Origin: Microcystis panniformis FACHB-1757
Lineage (GTDB): Bacteria; Cyanobacteriota; Cyanobacteriia; Cyanobacteriales; Microcystaceae
DNA: 64,000 bases
Direction of reading: 5' to 3'
NCBI RefSeq assembly: GCF_001264245.1
Contig: NZ_CP011339.1
Span: 5,332,001-5,396,000 of the forward strand
In this document: positions 36,679 to 44,935 of the stretch, piece after piece
Layout of the letters: each line of letters begins with the position of its first letter
Numbering within the stretch: the first letter of the stretch is position 1
The notes under the pieces: model-generated
The model's input: only the letters and a program-made list of their open reading frames with translations
What the model was told of the DNA's origin: nothing
The model's database searches: none
Position numbers and translations under genes: made by a program

Positions 36679-36720
36679 CTTCACAAAACTTCACAAAAAC
36701 TTCACGGAAAACTATTGACG
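36679..36720 (+). promoter_or_regulatory. Direct-repeat array upstream of cyanobactin precursor 1
   Basis: Three CTTCAC units (36679, 36689, 36700) at 10- and 11-bp spacing, then ACTATTGACG at 36711. It matches the arrays at 34218 and 37930. The helical-turn spacing suggests a response-regulator site overlapping the -35 region; Pho-box identity is inference. Confidence 0.5.
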
Positions 36721-36776
36721 AGAAGATGTCAAGGCCGCTTAATTAAATTAATTAACATCATTGGAGGATTTACCCC

Positions 36777-36962
36777 ATGAAAACCAAAAAACTGACACCC
36801 CGCAATGCTGCTCCTGTGCAACGGAAAAATACCGCTACCGTCTCTCGCGATGGTAATGCGATCATTCAACTTGATTGGGGAACTTTTTGTGTGCAAGAGG
36901 ATGGGGAGGGAAATTGTAAAGAGTGGTACGAACTGCCGTTTGCGGGAGACGACGCAGAGTAA
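36777..36962 (+). CDS. Cyanobactin precursor peptide 1 (PatE/PirE-like)
   Basis: This 61-residue peptide follows TTGGAGGATTTACCCC (strong ribosome-binding site). The leader MKTKKLTPRNAAPVQR and TATVSRDGNAI are shared with precursor 2, and the end FAGDDAE is a cyanobactin C-terminal recognition sequence. Between GNAI and FAGDDAE lies a core region of about 26 residues, beginning IQLDWG and ending EWYELP; Pro before FAGDDAE fits PatG cleavage and cyclisation. That core is longer than usual for a single macrocycle and contains two Cys, so actual cleavage points are uncertain. Confidence 0.85.
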   Translation: MKTKKLTPRNAAPVQRKNTATVSRDGNAIIQLDWGTFCVQEDGEGNCKEWYELPFAGDDAE

Positions 36963-36995
36963 TCTGCCCGATTCTAGCACGAACCTCAAATCAGG

Positions 36996-37048
36996 TCAAA
37001 AGTCTTTTTCTCCTTGCCAAGGCGCACGGTTGCTTCCTTGTAATTGAC
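36996..37048 (-). pseudogene. C-terminal fragment of a REP-associated transposase
   Basis: On the minus strand it encodes RQLQGSNRAPWQGEKDF and a stop, matching the tail FIEANRAPWQGEKDF of the transposase whose remains lie at 38224-40671. It sits 33 bp after precursor 1 in convergent orientation, the same position as next to precursor 2. Confidence 0.6.
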
Positions 37049-37253
37049 GGTGGAGAAGCAAGGGGTCAGGGGAGAGAGGGAGCAGGGGAGTACAGGTTTT
37101 TGCTCTTCTCGGTTCCCCTTTTCCTTGACTCACGGGTGCTAGAAGACTTAGATTCAGGGAGATAAACCCGAAAATCTGTTAAAAATATAAGATGCTAAAA
37201 AGTCTGCGCTATAATACTCGATTAGGATGATATAAAGGTAATCAGGAGAAGCG

Positions 37254-37538
37254 ATGAACACTATCCAACTGACACCAGAAATAGAAGATTTGATTGCTCA
37301 ACAAATTAAAACAGGAAAATATCAAGATGATTTAGCCGTTATTCAAGAGGGATTGAGTTTATTGGCAGAAAGAGACAGAATTTACCGAGGAAGATTTGAA
37401 GAATTGAAACGGGAAGTTATGATTGGCGTTGAGGAATTAAGACGACAGGAAGGAATTAATGCCGAAGAGGTTTTTTCAGAATTAGAAGAGGATTTACAAC
37501 AAATAGAGGCTAAGGGTTTCCCGATGAGTCAGAAATAA
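37254..37538 (+). CDS. parD: ParD-type RHH antitoxin
   Basis: This 94-residue protein starts TIQLTPEIEDLIAQQIKTGK and continues DDLAVIQEGLSLLAERD, the strand-helix-helix of ParD antitoxins, then a flexible acidic tail that would cover the toxin. AGGAGAAGCG precedes the ATG. Its last base overlaps the ATG of parE. Confidence 0.85.
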   Translation: MNTIQLTPEIEDLIAQQIKTGKYQDDLAVIQEGLSLLAERDRIYRGRFEELKREVMIGVEELRRQEGINAEEVFSELEEDLQQIEAKGFPMSQK

Positions 37539-37834
37539 TGTCAAAGATTATTTTCTCACCCTCAGCTAGATTGGATTTAAAGCAAGTTAATAGTTACTTG
37601 GCTGGGAAAAATCCGCAAGCTGCTAGAATTTTAAAAGAAAAAATCCAACAGGCTTGTAAAAAATTAGCTAAATTCCCCAATCTGGGACGTAGGCGCGATG
37701 AGTTAATCCCTAGTTTACGAAGTTTTCCAGTAGAAGATTATCTGATATTTTATTTCCCTCTTGAAAACGGAATTGAAATCGCAAGAGTAGTCAGTGGATA
37801 TAGAGATTTAGATGCTATGTTTGATGTTGATTAA
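37538..37834 (+). CDS. parE: ParE/RelE-family toxin
   Basis: This 98-residue protein has the ParE signatures IIFSPSARLDLKQVNSYLAG, FPNLGRRRDEL, LRSFPVEDYLIFYFPLENGI and ARVVSGYRDLDAMF. ParE toxins poison DNA gyrase; related RelE proteins cut mRNA. The pair sits between the two cyanobactin precursor cassettes and may stabilise the region. Confidence 0.88.
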   Translation: MSKIIFSPSARLDLKQVNSYLAGKNPQAARILKEKIQQACKKLAKFPNLGRRRDELIPSLRSFPVEDYLIFYFPLENGIEIARVVSGYRDLDAMFDVD

Positions 37835-37929
37835 GAAAGCGATCGCATCCATCTAAGGGGATCATTTTTCCCCGTTCCCCAATAGCATCTGGTGGGGGTT
37901 TTCTTTGGGGAAATTTAAGCTGATCTAAG

Positions 37930-37972
37930 CTTAACAAAAACTTAACACAAATTCACTTAAAAACTATTGACT
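37930..37972 (+). promoter_or_regulatory. Direct-repeat array upstream of cyanobactin precursor 2
   Basis: CTTAACAA at 37930, CTTAACAC at 37941 and ATTCACTT at 37951, then ACTATTGACT at 37963. The two CTTAAC units with 3-bp spacers resemble cyanobacterial Pho boxes more closely than the other two arrays. Confidence 0.5.
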
Positions 37973-38028
37973 CGGCAGAAAAAAAGTAGTACTACTGGAA
38001 CAAACAATAATAATGGAGGACTTACCCC

Positions 38029-38190
38029 ATGAAAACTAAAAAACTGACACCCCGCAATGCTGCTCCTGTGCAACGGGAAAATACCGCTACCGTCTCTCGT
38101 GATGGCAATGCGATCGCTCCCCGATATGCCTGGCATTCCGATATGAGGAAAGGCTCCTTGAATCCTTTTGCGGGAGACGACGCAGAGTAG
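38029..38190 (+). CDS. Cyanobactin precursor peptide 2 (PatE/PirE-like)
   Basis: This 53-residue peptide follows AATGGAGGACTTACCCC. Leader MKTKKLTPRNAAPVQREN and TVSRDGNAI match precursor 1 with one change, and the end is FAGDDAE. The core lies between GNAI and FAGDDAE: APRYAWHSDMRKGSLNP (17 residues at most), ending in Pro. No Cys or Thr is present and only two Ser, so little or no heterocyclisation is expected. Leader and tail strongly resemble piricyclamide precursors of Microcystis; the product has not been identified here. Confidence 0.88.
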   Translation: MKTKKLTPRNAAPVQRENTATVSRDGNAIAPRYAWHSDMRKGSLNPFAGDDAE

Positions 38191-38244
38191 TCCCCCCGAT
38201 TCTAGCACGAACCTCAAAAAATGTCAAAAGTCTTTTTCTCCTTG

Positions 38245-39748
38245 CAGCAATTCCAAATTCAGAATGTAGCAAGGAATACAGAATACAAAACGCTTTTGCC
38301 CTGTAGCTCCCCATCCAAAATCAAGAAGAATTAACGCGAGTAACAGGGATGGCCTCATCGAGCATAAAGTCTAAAAGGTGGTGCCAGCCTTCAAACAGCA
38401 GATACTTGGTTAAGCAAAGAACATCGTTAAAAAAGCCTCTGCGAGTCCCCCTTTGCATCCGAGCCCGTTGATAGCGTTCATCGACTAGATGCAGAACAGT
38501 ATGAAATAAGAAAGCCAGGAGATTGAGGGTCAACAGAAAAGAGGACAAATGTTGCTGACCATGTCCAAAATTATGCTCCAAATGATAGCCCCGAGTTTTG
38601 AGCACATTGTGATTCTCATTTTCGGTTCGCCAACGGCTCCGTCCAGCAGCGCAGACCAGAATGACCCGTTGGGGAGTCAGGTCGTGGTTAGTAATCCAGC
38701 TATTGCGATAGAGAAGTTGACCATCCGACTCGCGCTTAACGGTCACCTCACACCAATTGACCAGTAAGGCGGGTTGTTGTTCGCGCAGGGGGACTTGATT
38801 GAGATAACGATAGTCCCAAATTTCAAAGTATCGCCCATTCCAACGTCGCTGTTGAGTGGTTTTGACTTCTTGATTAGCCTCCAGGAAAGAAACCCACTCA
38901 TAGAGAGTCGGATGGGAGGACGGTAAACAGACAAAGATAAAGTTGAAATGGTGTTCCAAACAATATTCAGCCATCGGTTGGCGACTATAGAGGTCGTCGC
39001 CTAAGAGGGTGATGGGCTGGCCTTCAAACCAGGACGCATGGCTCGCTATCCAGCGTTTTGCCGCGTTTTGCTCACAGTCTTGTTTCTCACTGCCATCTTG
39101 AGGAGTGATAAATTCTGGTGGCAAGGAAATGACCGATTTTTGGTCAGGAGAGACAATTACAGGCAAAATAGCTTGATGGTGATAAGTTACCTTCCCCTGT
39201 TTCGAGGTGCGGGTTGAGCAACAAGGACAACTAATTTTCTCTGAATCATAGTACTGAGTCCCATCTAGGGCGACGAGTAAGTTGCCATCCAAGGCTGTAA
39301 ACAGCCTCAAATAGCCTTGTTCTCTCAGACCTTGATAAATCCATTTGAACGGTGAAAAAAGAGGCTTTGCGGCTATTCTATCGAGAATATTCTTTATCTG
39401 TTCTATGGTCGGGATATTAACCAGACCAAACAGACTTTGAGCATTATCTCGTCCACAACGACTATTCAATTGACGCTGATATTCTAGAAAGGATTCATTT
39501 TGCATAAAGAAGCTAGCAAATGCCCCCAAGACCGCGTCTTTTAGACTGTAGCGAGTAGCATTGCTAGCACTGCGCGGGTCAACCATGCCAGCGATAGCCC
39601 TGTGGAAGTAGCTCAGCATCCCTATAAAACTCAAATCTTGGACTTCCATTCCTGCAAAACCCAATGGGCAACTCGTTCACTCTATTTTGAGGGACAGAAG
39701 CGAAATCAATTCTGTATCCTACACTACCGTTTGAATTTGGAATTGCTG
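38245..39748 (-). mobile_element. Complete 1504-bp IS with DDE transposase and 9-bp target duplication
   Basis: Ends are inverted: CAGCAATTCCAAATTCA at the left, TGAATTTGGAATTGCTG at the right. The 9-bp sequence TTCTCCTTG occurs on both sides (38236-38244 and 39749-39757). It inserted in the last codons of the REP-type transposase just downstream of precursor 2. Intact ends and duplication imply recent arrival. Confidence 0.9.
38321..39664 (-). CDS. IS4-superfamily DDE transposase
   Basis: This 447-residue transposase has catalytic candidates D in LLVALDGTQYY, D in ITLLGDDLYSRQP and E in RWRTENENHNVLKTRGYH, which fits the DDE triad with a Y-(2)-R-(3)-E-like motif. A CPCC/CST cysteine cluster (ISCPCCSTRTSKQG) near residue 145 may bind zinc. 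The start could be MGFAGMEVQ or the internal MEVQD or MLSYFH. It occupies nearly the whole IS. Confidence 0.85.
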   Translation of the reverse strand: MGFAGMEVQDLSFIGMLSYFHRAIAGMVDPRSASNATRYSLKDAVLGAFASFFMQNESFLEYQRQLNSRCGRDNAQSLFGLVNIPTIEQIKNILDRIAAKPLFSPFKWIYQGLREQGYLRLFTALDGNLLVALDGTQYYDSEKISCPCCSTRTSKQGKVTYHHQAILPVIVSPDQKSVISLPPEFITPQDGSEKQDCEQNAAKRWIASHASWFEGQPITLLGDDLYSRQPMAEYCLEHHFNFIFVCLPSSHPTLYEWVSFLEANQEVKTTQQRRWNGRYFEIWDYRYLNQVPLREQQPALLVNWCEVTVKRESDGQLLYRNSWITNHDLTPQRVILVCAAGRSRWRTENENHNVLKTRGYHLEHNFGHGQQHLSSFLLTLNLLAFLFHTVLHLVDERYQRARMQRGTRRGFFNDVLCLTKYLLFEGWHHLLDFMLDEAIPVTRVNSS

Positions 39749-40031
39749 TTCTCCTTGCCAGGGCGCACGGTTTGCCTCAATGAATTGACGTATAACCCTA
39801 GTTAATTCAGGGCTTTCGGATACCTGGCACGGGGGTTGAACAAGACGAGACTTAGATTTTTTGGGGTTGGTGGTAGAGCCTTTTTCTGATAGATGAACCC
39901 CAGCCAACAGCTTACTACCCCAATGGCATCGGGTTGGGGTCTTCTTCTCCTTGGGTTTGTATTTCTGGCAAAAGCCTTTGTACTTTCTGGCACATTCTTC
40001 TAAGCTGTCACCCAGTTTAAGAAAAGCAGGA

Positions 40032-40163
40032 GGCTCTTCTCGACTTTGTGTGATAATTTTTGCTTATGGAACCCTGAAGTGCTTATTGGGCAAAACTTTT
40101 AGGACTATTTTGCGGATATTCTATCGGTATAGACCTCGTTTCCACACAGAAACCAGAAGAGCC
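40032..40163. mobile_element. 132-bp MITE (ISL3-like ends), copy 1
   Basis: Ends GGCTCTTCT and AGAAGAGCC extend into imperfect inverted repeats (CGACTTTGTGTG versus CCACACAGAAACC). The 7-bp AGCAGGA flanks both sides (40025-40031 and 40164-40170). It interrupts the REP-type transposase pseudogene. A second copy is at 61345. End sequence resembles ISL3-family elements. Confidence 0.8.
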
Positions 40164-40362
40164 AGCAGGATGCCATTGAGTTAATCCATCATCGGTTAAA
40201 CGTTCATAACTACCGTAGTTACTGAAATCGTAGAAGAAACCAGAACGCATTTTGGCGGCTTTCGGGTTGCCGTGAATGTAACGTAAGGTATTTAACGCCC
40301 TTTCTCTATCTGAAGGAGGGAAACCATCGCAAAAATACCGCTTTTCCCAAAAGTGTCCTGTG

Positions 40363-40413
40363 CGATCCCCCCTAGCCCCCCTTGATAAGGGGGGAAGCCG
40401 AAGGCGGGGATCA
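40363..40413. repeat. G/C hairpin repeat inside transposase remnant
   Basis: CCCCCCTTGATAAGGGGGGA hairpin followed by AGCCGAAGGCGGGGATCAC, like the interior of repeat A but without its ends. The same insertion is at 32885-32910 next to the other transposase fragment. Confidence 0.6.
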
Positions 40414-40741
40414 CATCGCCTTGTACCAGTTGAGAAAGTGCATAATTTTGGGTAAATCTTCTGGTTGGGCAGGTTCGATCAGATAATGGACATGATTAGA
40501 CATGATACAGAGAGCATAAAGCTTAAACTGGTGTTTTTCTAAAGCCTTCTTGATGGCATAAAGAAATACCTCCAGGCATTCCCGCTTGGATAGTTTGAAC
40601 TCTCGGTTATTGCAGCGTGTGGTGACGTGGTAGGAATAACCAGCTTGAAGATTTCGAGGTTTTCTTGACATATTCTTAAGCGAAATTTGAAATTTATGAT
40701 AGTTGCTAAAACTACAAAACTGCTAATGGAGACCATCAATA

Positions 40742-41074
40742 ATGCAAAGTATTCACGCCTTAAAACAACTCTATGAGCTTGATGACTCTCAATGGCTAGG
40801 AGAAACCATTAGCTTGCTTAGAAATCATCAATTTCAACAGCTAGACTTAGAACATTTAATCGAGGAATTAGAGGATTTGGGCAAAGAAAAGAAAAATGCG
40901 GTAGCCAGTCTTTTAGAACAGGTTATCCGCCATTTATTATTACTACAATACTGGACAAAAGAAACAGAATATAATACAATTAATTGGCAGGAAGAAATTT
41001 ATAACTTCCGTACTCAATTAAAGCGAGAGATGACGACCAATCTCCGCAACTATTTAGAGGAAATCCCTAGATGA
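40742..41074 (+). pseudogene. Truncated DUF29 protein gene
   Basis: The first ~100 residues (MQSIHALKQLYELDDSQWLG onward) are almost identical in DNA to the full DUF29 gene at 41782. The gene then jumps after NLRNYLEE into IPR and a stop that overlaps the ATG of the Uma2 gene. About 40 C-terminal residues are lost. This looks like the product of recombination between DUF29-Uma2 cassettes. Confidence 0.75.
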
Positions 41075-41739
41075 TAGCAACTACAACAATTTCTCCTCAA
41101 TTAACCATTCCACGCCTAGAAAATGGGGATAAGCTTACTCGTCGTGAATTTGAGCGTAGATATAAGGCTATGCCAAATCTAAAAAAAGCAGAACTCATTG
41201 AAGGAATTGTTTATATTATGGCTTCTCCCCTAAGAATTACGAATCATGGCAACCCTCATGCGCGTATTATTACTTGGCTAGGTAACTATTGGTCAAGTAC
41301 ACCAGGAACCGAATTAGGTGATAATTGTACGGTTCGTCTTGATACTGACAATGAACCTCAACCCGATGCACTATTAAGAATTAAAAATGGTGGACAATCA
41401 ACGATTAGTGAGGATGGTTATGTCGAAGGTGCGCCAGAGTTAATCGTCGAAATTGCAGCGAGTACAGTCTCCCTTGACTTACATCAAAAACTTAATGTTT
41501 ATCGCCGTAACCAAGTGCAAGAATATCTAGTCTGGCGAGTTGAAGATGGAGAATTTGATTGGTTTAGATTAACAAATGAAGAATATATTAAACTTGAACC
41601 GAACTCAGAAGGGATAATTTGTTCCCAGATCTTCCCTGGGTTATGGTTAGATACAGATGCCTTATTAGCCGGTGATTTAGCCAAGGTTTTAGAGGTTTTG
41701 CAATTAGGAATAGCTACGCTCAAACATCAATCTAGTTAG
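41071..41739 (+). CDS. Uma2 family protein, close duplicate of the one at 33538
   Basis: This 222-residue protein is near-identical to the 33538-34197 product except for the block HGNPHARIITWLGNYWSSTPGT, which here is the usual Uma2 form (the other copy has a different sequence). It has EPQPDALLRI and PELIVEIAASTVS (predicted PD-(D/E)xK core). It is coupled to the truncated DUF29 gene by overlap. Confidence 0.87.
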   Translation: MIATTTISPQLTIPRLENGDKLTRREFERRYKAMPNLKKAELIEGIVYIMASPLRITNHGNPHARIITWLGNYWSSTPGTELGDNCTVRLDTDNEPQPDALLRIKNGGQSTISEDGYVEGAPELIVEIAASTVSLDLHQKLNVYRRNQVQEYLVWRVEDGEFDWFRLTNEEYIKLEPNSEGIICSQIFPGLWLDTDALLAGDLAKVLEVLQLGIATLKHQSS

Positions 41740-41781
41740 AGTAATCTAAATTAAACAAAATCAAGACGGAGATAATCAATT

Positions 41782-42228
41782 ATGCTAGGTGTTCATCAAT
41801 TAAAACAACTCTATGAGCTTGATGACTCTCAATGGCTAGGAGAAACCATTAGCTTGCTTAGAAATCATCAATTTCAACAGCTAGACTTAGAACATTTAAT
41901 CGAGGAATTAGAGGATTTGGGCAAAGAAAAGAAAAATGCGGTAGCCAGTCTTTTAGAACAGGTTATCCGCCATTTATTATTACTGCAATACTGGACAAAA
42001 GAAACAGAATATAATACAATTAATTGGCAGGAAGAAATCTATAATTTTCGGACTCAATTAAGGCGAAAAATGACGGCTAATCTCCGTAATTATTTAGAAG
42101 AAGAATTAAACTATGTTTATGAAGATGCGTTAGGTTTCGTCAAAATCAAAACAGCGAATACTATGATTTTTCCCTCTCAATGTCCTTACTCACTAGAACA
42201 ATTACTAGATCGCGATTGGTTGCCATAA
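41782..42228 (+). CDS. DUF29 family protein
   Basis: This 148-residue protein has the DUF29 blocks LYELDDSQWLGETISLLRN, LDLEHLIEELEDLGKEKKNA, SLLEQVIRHLLLLQYW and the C-terminal FPSQCPYSLEQLLDRDWLP. It is predicted all-helical; function unknown. DUF29 and Uma2 genes alternate here as in many cyanobacterial genomes. Confidence 0.88.
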   Translation: MLGVHQLKQLYELDDSQWLGETISLLRNHQFQQLDLEHLIEELEDLGKEKKNAVASLLEQVIRHLLLLQYWTKETEYNTINWQEEIYNFRTQLRRKMTANLRNYLEEELNYVYEDALGFVKIKTANTMIFPSQCPYSLEQLLDRDWLP

Positions 42229-42263
42229 AAATTAATTAAACAACAAAAAGAGATGAAGAAATT

Positions 42264-42833
42264 ATGTTAACCACAAAACCCCGCTTTCAAACCTTCGCTG
42301 AATATCTACAATATGAGGATAATTCAGAGGAATCTTATGAATTATTTAACGGAGAATTGGTAGAAATGCCACCAGAATCAGGACTTAACTTTCAAATTGC
42401 TAATCGTCTTTTTCTAGTCTTTGCTTTGATGCTAGGAACAGATAGAGTCAGAGGACATGGTTTAGAATTAGAAGTGAGAGGCGAACCGAAAAACCGTTAT
42501 CCTGACCTAACCATTATTCGAGAAAAACATATTCAATTACTCTCCCAGAGAAATACGATTCTTCTTTCCATGGCACCCCCCTTATTAGTCATTGAAGTGG
42601 TTAGTCCGGGGGAAATCCAAAGAGAGAGAGATTACATCGCCAAAAGAAGCCAATATCAAGATTGTGGGATTCCTGAATACTGGATAGTTGATCCTCAAAC
42701 TCAAACTATTTTAGTCTTAGAATTAAGAGGAAATGCTTACACACAGGTTGGTAATTTTAGCAATGATGACCTAGTAAAATCTCCCAGATTCAAAGAATTA
42801 AACTTAAAGGTTTGTGATGTATTTAATTATTAA
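42264..42833 (+). CDS. Uma2 family protein
   Basis: This 189-residue Uma2 member has FAEYLQYEDNSEESYELFNG, KNRYPDLTIIREKH, PPLLVIEVVSPGE, YIAKRSQYQDCGIPEYWIVD, the usual order of the predicted nuclease fold. It is a diverged paralogue, not part of the recent duplication. It lies 31 bp before the cyanobactin protease gene. Confidence 0.9.
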   Translation: MLTTKPRFQTFAEYLQYEDNSEESYELFNGELVEMPPESGLNFQIANRLFLVFALMLGTDRVRGHGLELEVRGEPKNRYPDLTIIREKHIQLLSQRNTILLSMAPPLLVIEVVSPGEIQRERDYIAKRSQYQDCGIPEYWIVDPQTQTILVLELRGNAYTQVGNFSNDDLVKSPRFKELNLKVCDVFNY

Positions 42834-42864
42834 TTTTATCGGTTAACCCAAGAATTAAAAAAAG

Positions 42865-44807
42865 ATGAACGTCTTAACTATTCCGGGATTAAAAGAACTA
42901 CAAAAACAAACCAAAGGCGCAGCAGAAATAACCGTCGCCATTCTCGATGGTGTAGTTGATACCGACCATCCCTGCTTTAATGGGGCAGACCTAACCCGTT
43001 TATCCACCCTCGTCCAGCATCAAGCCAACGCGGGGCAAATGTCCACTCACGGAACCCATATTGCCAGCCTCATCTTCGGACAACCCAACAGCGAAATCCC
43101 TGGAATTGCCCCCCAGTGTCGAGGCCTACTCGTCCCCGTCTTCGCTGACGATAACCGCAAACTCTCCCAACTCGATTTAGCGAGGGCGATTGAACAAGCC
43201 GCCGAAAATGGCGCAAAAGTGATTAATATTAGCGGCGGGGCCCTCACCGATATGGGAGAAGCCGAAGACTGGCTAATTCGTGCCGTCGAGATGTGTAACG
43301 AGAGAAATATTCTTCTCGTTGCCGCTGCCGGCAATGATGGCTGTGAATGCCTCCAAGTTCCAGCGGCCCTTCCCGCCGTCCTCGCGGTGGGTGCGGTTGA
43401 TGCTAGAGGCCATCCCCTCGACTTTAGTAATTGGGGGGAAACCTACCAAAGCCAAGGCATCCTTGCCCCTGGAGAAAACATCTTAGGGGCAAAACCGGGC
43501 GGCGGGACTGTGCAACTGAGTGGAACCAGCTTCGCCGCGCCCATTGTCGCCGGAGTAGCCGCCTTATTACTCAGCTTGCAGGTGCAGCGAGGAGAAACTC
43601 CCAATCCTCACGCAGTCCGGGAGGCAATACTAAAAAGCGGCCTCCCCTGCCAATATGCAGACAGCGAAAATGAACCAAAATGTTTAGCCGGAGTATTGAA
43701 CATTTCTGGGGCAATTAAACAACTAACAGGAGAAACCATGTCCGAATCTGTGGAAACCCAAGCAACAGTAGAAGCATCAGGCTGTGGCTGCGGTGGTACG
43801 CCGGAAACCCCTGAGGCTCAACGCCAAAACCTCGAACTGAGTGCCGCAACTAGCGAACCGGTAATCCCCGTCGCCCAAATTCCCAATCCTGTCACCACCT
43901 CTCAAGGAGTATCCATGCCCGAAACTACTAATAAACCTGTTACCCCTAGCCAAGCTGCTGAACCTGCTGGTGGCATCGTCTATGCCATTGGCACCTTGGG
44001 CTATGACTTCGGCACCGAAGCCCGTCGGGACACATTTAAACAACTGATGCCGACAGCGGTAATTGGTGGTATTGAAGTTCCCTCTAATCCCTACGATGCC
44101 CGTCAGATGGTGGATTACCTAGCTGACCACCTCTCGGAGGCTAAATCCTTAATCTGGACCCTGAATCTGGAACTTACGCCAATTTACGCCATTGAACCCC
44201 TTGGCTCTTTTTCCCGGGAAGTTTATGCGGCTTTACAGGAACTTCTTTCAGGACAAGTGCAAGCAGAAGACAGCCCCGAATATATCCAGCGTGTTAGCAT
44301 TCCGGGACGGATTACTGGGCGGACAGTACGCCTGTTCTCAGGACAAGTTGTTCCCGTCATTGAACCGGATAGCCCCCGGGGAATTTATGGTTGGCACATC
44401 AATACTTTAGTCAGTGCGGCAATAGAAGCCGTTGGTGCAGAACAAACAGAAGCCCAAGAAAGCCAAATGCGTCGCACTTTGAGTAGTTTCCTCAACCGCA
44501 TCTACTACGATTTACGCAATTTAGGGCAAACTTCCCAAGACCGCGCCCTCAATTTTGCCGCGACCAACGCTTTCCAAGCAGCGCAAACTTTCTCTGAGGC
44601 TGTGGGTGCGGGATGGAACTCGACAGTATTAACGTTTCTAAGAGTCCTTTCTGTCGGATGGATAGCGATTGCTGGGACGTACAGTTAAAATTCTTCGACC
44701 CGGAAAATAGCCGCCGCGCTCGTAAAATCTTCCGGTTTACAATAGATGTGAGTGATTTAATTCCTGTTACTTTGGGCGAAGTGCGTTCCTGGTCTTCTCC
44801 TTATTAG
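42865..44807 (+). CDS. patA: Cyanobactin N-terminal protease, PatA type (one-base frameshift near the end)
   Basis: Subtilisin-like (S8) protease that removes the leader from cyanobactin precursors. Triad: D28 in VAILDGVVD, H62 in STHGTHIAS and S222 in LSGTSFAAPIVAG. A linker rich in Thr/Pro with CGCGG follows, then the PatA/PatG C-terminal region (YAIGTLGYDFGTEARRDTFK, NPYDARQMVDYL). The frame breaks at the G run 44610-44612, ending early at 44688; one added G continues into MELDSINVSKSPFCR and ends LGEVRSWSSPY at 44807, giving 647 residues. Between D28 and H62 there is no long insertion, which marks it as PatA rather than PatG. Confidence 0.88.
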
Positions 44808-44842
44808 TCCTCTCCCCTGCGCTGACTTCTGACTTCAAGTAC

Positions 44843-44906
44843 GGGCGAAGCATTCGGATAGGAAATCTAAGGTTTCAGCGATAGGTTATGCCCGAATGCT
44901 TCGCCC
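44843..44906. repeat. Repeat B, copy 2, overlapping the 5' side of patB
   Basis: GGGCGAAGCATTCGG with its inverted copy CCGAATGCTTCGCCC; the interior is nearly identical to the copy at 12853. It lies between patA and patB, and an ATG inside it creates an artificial upstream start for patB. Confidence 0.75.
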
Positions 44907-44935
44907 CTACCCCCATTATTTACCCCAAAACAACC

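Larger units (their letters stand above)
38224..40671 (-). pseudogene. REP-associated tyrosine transposase split by three insertions
   Basis: Start MSRKPRNLQAGYSYHVTTRC at 40671, then SNHVHYLIEP (HUH motif) and MHFLNWYKAM. A G/C hairpin repeat (40363-40413) interrupts here. The frame resumes with TGHFWEKRYF, DRERALNTLRYIHGNP and GLTQWHPA. A 132-bp MITE (40032-40163) interrupts, after which removal of one 7-bp target copy restores FLKLGDSLEECARKYKGF and FIEANRAPWQGEK. A 1.5-kb IS (38245-39748) splits the final codons DF-stop, at 38224. The whole protein would be a Y1_Tnp single-strand transposase; it is inactive now. Confidence 0.75.

Noticed and set aside
39602..40184. Several small frames on both strands
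   Set aside because: They span IS ends, the MITE and the split transposase, and are explained by those elements.
43047..44410. Multiple open frames inside patA
   Set aside because: Result of higher GC content in this gene; the S8 protease frame is unambiguous.
44888..44935. Upstream ATG of patB as the true start
   Set aside because: The codons are from repeat B, which is also found next to lspA.
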